Assembly (NCBI GenBank): GCA_031275525.1
Contig: JAISOP010000212.1
Coordinates: forward strand, 1 to 8,007
DNA from: Tannerella sp.
GTDB taxonomy: Bacteria > Bacteroidota > Bacteroidia > Bacteroidales > Tannerellaceae
Length of the DNA stretch: 8,007 nucleotides
Direction: 5' to 3'
Part shown: one piece after another, positions 6,153 through 8,007 of the stretch
Layout of the letters: each line of letters begins with the position of its first letter
How positions within the stretch are numbered: position 1 is the stretch's first letter
The notes under the pieces: model-generated
What the model saw: the letters and a program-made list of their open reading frames with translations, nothing else
Database searches by the model: none
What the model was told of the DNA's origin: nothing
Translations under genes and position numbers: made by a program

Positions 6153-7076
6153 TCACTTGCTTTTCCCCTTCTGGAAAGCCACCGGCGAGAGCCCCTCATG
6201 TTTTTTGAAGAACTTGCCGAAGGTCGACTGGTCGGGAAAGTGGAGCCGGCCGGCCACTTCCTGTACGCTGATGCGCGGCATTTTCAGCAGGCTCTTCGCT
6301 TCCACCATCAGGGCATCCTGTATCCACCGGCTGGCCGAACGGCCGCTCTGCTCCCTGAGCACGAGCGAGAGGTACTGCGGCGTGATGCAGAGCTTGCCGG
6401 CATAGAACGACACCTCGTGTTCCTCGACGCAGTGCCGGGCGAGGAGCTTCAGGAAATTGGAGAAAATTTCCTCCCGGCGTGTCAGTACCGGCGAATAGAT
6501 GTTTTCCCGGCGCGAAAAAAAGAAATTGCCCATGTCGAGAAGAAACGCCTTCAGCGTGTTGCTCACAATCTCGCGGTGGAACACGTGCGTTTCCTGCTTC
6601 ATGCGCATTTTCAGCGTCTGCAGGTCGCCGTACAGCGTGCGGAACTCTTCAGGCTCGAACACGCAGAACGGTTTTTTCTTCAGCTGCATGTAGGGCATGA
6701 GCGGCTCGCTGTAGCGTGACGGCGGCCGCCCGTCCTCCTCCAGCAGCGATTTGGAGAGCAGCAGCGCCCAGCACCTGAAATCCGGCGTGGCGCTTACCGG
6801 CTGCGCGATATGGGTCGGCAGGATCCACAGGATCCCGTTTTCCGGCACCTGATGCGTGATGTAGTCGATCGAAAAGGTTACTTCGCCCTTCATGACGCCC
6901 ACCAGCGTCAGTGCCTCGTAGCGTGTCGGTGCGGTATTGAGGAATCGCATCCCGTTGACGTCCGCCCCCGGCTGCGAACGGTCAAACTCTATCAGCACAA
7001 CGTCGTTCCGGAAATTTTCCAGCGACACCAGCGCGTCTCTGCGCTCCCTCAGGTCATGCAATAATTCGGCAATCAT
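6153..7076 (-). CDS. AraC-family transcriptional regulator
   Basis: A 307-residue DNA-binding regulator. The N-terminal half (about residues 20-120) looks like the AraC cupin-type sensing domain (GEVTFSIDYITHQVPENGILWILP region); its ligand is unknown. The C-terminal 85 residues form the double helix-turn-helix: the first around FYAGKLCITPQYLSLVLREQ (about 222-242), the second around ISVQEVAGRLHFPDQSTFGK and FFKKHEGLSPVAFQK, matching the conserved AraC signature. The ATG at 7076 lies 34 nt after a -7 element; TGA is at 6153-6155. It converges with gpsA and is divergent from the tetR-like gene, so the regulators may share control. An inverted repeat over its own -7 element suggests autoregulation or cross-regulation, which is inference. 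Confidence 0.93.
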   Translation of the reverse strand: MIAELLHDLRERRDALVSLENFRNDVVLIEFDRSQPGADVNGMRFLNTAPTRYEALTLVGVMKGEVTFSIDYITHQVPENGILWILPTHIAQPVSATPDFRCWALLLSKSLLEEDGRPPSRYSEPLMPYMQLKKKPFCVFEPEEFRTLYGDLQTLKMRMKQETHVFHREIVSNTLKAFLLDMGNFFFSRRENIYSPVLTRREEIFSNFLKLLARHCVEEHEVSFYAGKLCITPQYLSLVLREQSGRSASRWIQDALMVEAKSLLKMPRISVQEVAGRLHFPDQSTFGKFFKKHEGLSPVAFQKGKSK

Positions 7077-7107
7077 ATTTTTACTGTTTTACGGATATGT
7101 TATGAGG

Positions 7108-7131
7108 CGGCAAATATATGCATTTTTGCCG
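7108..7131. promoter_or_regulatory. Candidate operator CGGCAAA-N10-TTTGCCG over the araC-like promoter
   Basis: Perfect 7-bp half-sites (7108-7114 and 7125-7131) separated by 10 bp. The left half overlaps the araC-like -7 element at 7111-7118, so a bound dimer would block that promoter. The assignment to a given regulator is inference. Confidence 0.45.
7111..7118 (-). promoter_or_regulatory. -7 element TATATTTG for the AraC-family gene
   Basis: An exact TAnnTTTG match on the minus strand, ending 34 nt before the ATG at 7076. No -33 TTTG at standard spacing. Confidence 0.6.
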
Positions 7132-7164
7132 GAGTTTTGTTTTTCACCAGTCATATTTCATTAT

Positions 7165-7198
7165 CCGGGAATAAAAAAGTTTTACAGCATGTTCCCGG
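7165..7198. repeat. Inverted repeat CCGGGAA-N20-TTCCCGG in the divergent promoter region
   Basis: Perfect 7-bp arms at 7165-7171 and 7192-7198, roughly midway between the two divergent promoters. The spacer is AT-rich. It could be a regulator site with widely spaced half-sites or a hairpin. No function can be assigned from sequence. Confidence 0.4.
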
Positions 7199-7235
7199 CA
7201 TTATTTTGACTAATTATGTACTGTATTACACCTTT

Positions 7236-7254
7236 CCGGTTTACTTTGCACCGG
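7236..7254. promoter_or_regulatory. Candidate operator CCGGT-N9-ACCGG at the tetR-like promoter
   Basis: A 19-bp interrupted palindrome ending one base before the -7 element of the tetR-like gene. It therefore lies in the spacer between the -33 and -7 regions, a usual place for a TetR-family operator. The half-sites are only 5 bp, so chance is possible. Confidence 0.4.
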
Positions 7255-7255
7255 C

Positions 7256-7263
7256 TACTTTTG
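7256..7263 (+). promoter_or_regulatory. -7 element TACTTTTG for the TetR-family gene
   Basis: An exact TAnnTTTG match, 24 nt before the ATG at 7288. A partial -33 element, TTTC (7233-7236), sits 19 bp upstream. Confidence 0.65.
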
Positions 7264-7287
7264 CCGCCGTATTTAGAAACGAATGAC

Positions 7288-7989
7288 ATGTTGAAAGAAC
7301 ATATTATAACGGTAACGCTCGAACTCTTTGCCCGCAACGGCGTCAGGAAGGTCAGCATGGACGATGTCGCCGCGAAGGCCGGCGTGTCGAAACGCACGCT
7401 CTACGAATTTTTCGACGACAAGGAAACGCTGCTCGTGCAGATACTCGACACCTTTTTCAAACGCATCGGCGAATACCTCGACCGCCTGACGAAAGAGACC
7501 TGGACGGCGCTGGAAATCGCCCTGCTCCTCAACGAGAAGCTGACGGACACGCCTGTCCGGTTCTGCGAGGCGTTTTATGAAGACATCCGGCGCTATCCCG
7601 CAGCGTACGAGTGTGTGAAGCGCAACAAGCAGCATTTCATGAGCATGTCGATGTTCCTGCTGCGAAAGGGCGTCAGCGAAGGCGTTTTCCGTTCCGATAT
7701 AGACTTCGACCTCATTGCCCGGCTGGCCGACAAACAGCTCGACATGCAGCAGCCCTCTCCGACGTGCGGCCCGTTGAGCCATGCGGACGTGCACAATACG
7801 CTCTTCCTGATTTTCATGCGCGGCATCTGTACCTGTGCGGGGTGGAAGATACTGGAGCGCTACTGCGTGACAAACCCCTTCCGTGCAAACGTGCGGGGGG
7901 GGGGGGGCGACAGCGGCGCTCCGTCCGTCTTTTTATCCCGTTCATCGGGGAAAAACGGTCGTTCGGTCGATAAAGACCTGGAGGAATAG
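7288..7989 (+). CDS. TetR/AcrR-family transcriptional regulator with a G13 tract near its 3' end
   Basis: A 233-residue regulator in the frame as given. The N-terminal TetR helix-turn-helix is clear: SMDDVAAKAGVSKRTLYEFF (residues 23-42) followed by DDKETLL. The ligand-binding part (about 50-195) is divergent, as usual for the family; many TetR members repress efflux or envelope genes, but no target is visible here. An upstream ATG at 7216 is in frame, but it lies before the -7 element at 7256-7263, so ATG 7288 is the start. The family is usually near 200 residues. The last 30 codons follow a run of 13 G (7895-7907, encoding R203 and G204-G207) and are low-complexity and probably not part of the fold. 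With 14 G the frame would stop at 7973; with 12 G it would run past the window end. Confidence 0.88.
   Translation: MLKEHIITVTLELFARNGVRKVSMDDVAAKAGVSKRTLYEFFDDKETLLVQILDTFFKRIGEYLDRLTKETWTALEIALLLNEKLTDTPVRFCEAFYEDIRRYPAAYECVKRNKQHFMSMSMFLLRKGVSEGVFRSDIDFDLIARLADKQLDMQQPSPTCGPLSHADVHNTLFLIFMRGICTCAGWKILERYCVTNPFRANVRGGGGDSGAPSVFLSRSSGKNGRSVDKDLEE
7895..7907 (+). repeat. Homopolymer tract of 13 G inside the tetR-like frame
   Basis: Thirteen consecutive G lie between GTGC and CGAC. G tracts of this length are prone to slipped-strand mispairing in the cell and to length errors in sequencing. It lies after the likely end of the ligand-binding domain, so length change would swap the tail rather than remove the DNA-binding part. 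Confidence 0.95.
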
Positions 7990-8007
7990 CGCGAAGGTAC
8001 GACCTTT

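Noticed and set aside
6120..6719. A 199-codon plus-strand frame opposite the AraC-family gene
   Set aside because: Antisense shadow of a clear double helix-turn-helix regulator.

Overview
The window looks like a piece of a Bacteroidales (Bacteroidota) chromosome of fairly high GC, roughly mid-50s percent by eye. The protein sequences point that way (lysyl-tRNA synthetase with a C-terminal extension, GPCHAEE-type GpsA, short YraN, stand-alone biotin ligase). So do the promoters: every gene or operon start with an intergenic upstream region has an exact TAnnTTTG -7 element, the hallmark of the Bacteroidota primary sigma factor, 11-34 nt ahead of the start codon. Shine-Dalgarno signals are weak, as usual in this phylum. 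Genus and species cannot be fixed from the sequence alone.

Left block, minus strand (1-2946): reading leftward, yraN and birA form a two-gene unit, followed by pyrH (UMP kinase) with its own promoter, then a transglutaminase-like lipoprotein gene that runs off the left edge. The birA-pyrH gap is almost filled by a 140-bp imperfect inverted repeat (1664-1803). Its ends match in 16 of 18 positions and it is centred on a perfect 12-bp palindrome.

Middle (2947-6072): a 379-bp gap between divergent yraN and lysS is packed with four or five separate hairpins, two of them in a 42-bp-period tandem repeat. Then lysS and gpsA, overlapping by ATGA, make a housekeeping operon (tRNA-Lys charging and sn-glycerol-3-phosphate supply for phospholipids).

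Right block (6073-8007): gpsA converges on an AraC-family regulator gene on the minus strand. That gene is divergent from a TetR-family regulator gene on the plus strand. The shared 211-bp promoter region holds three separate inverted repeats; two of them overlap or abut the two -7 elements and are good operator candidates. The tetR reading frame contains a run of 13 G near its 3' end, so its C-terminal tail depends on tract length. This makes it either a phase-variable regulator or a sequencing-sensitive spot.

Most genes are ordinary core genes. The items of interest are the intergenic palindromic elements, the G13 tract, and the paired-regulator promoter region. I found no CRISPR array, tRNA, rRNA, insertion sequence with a transposase, or obvious new multi-gene system.
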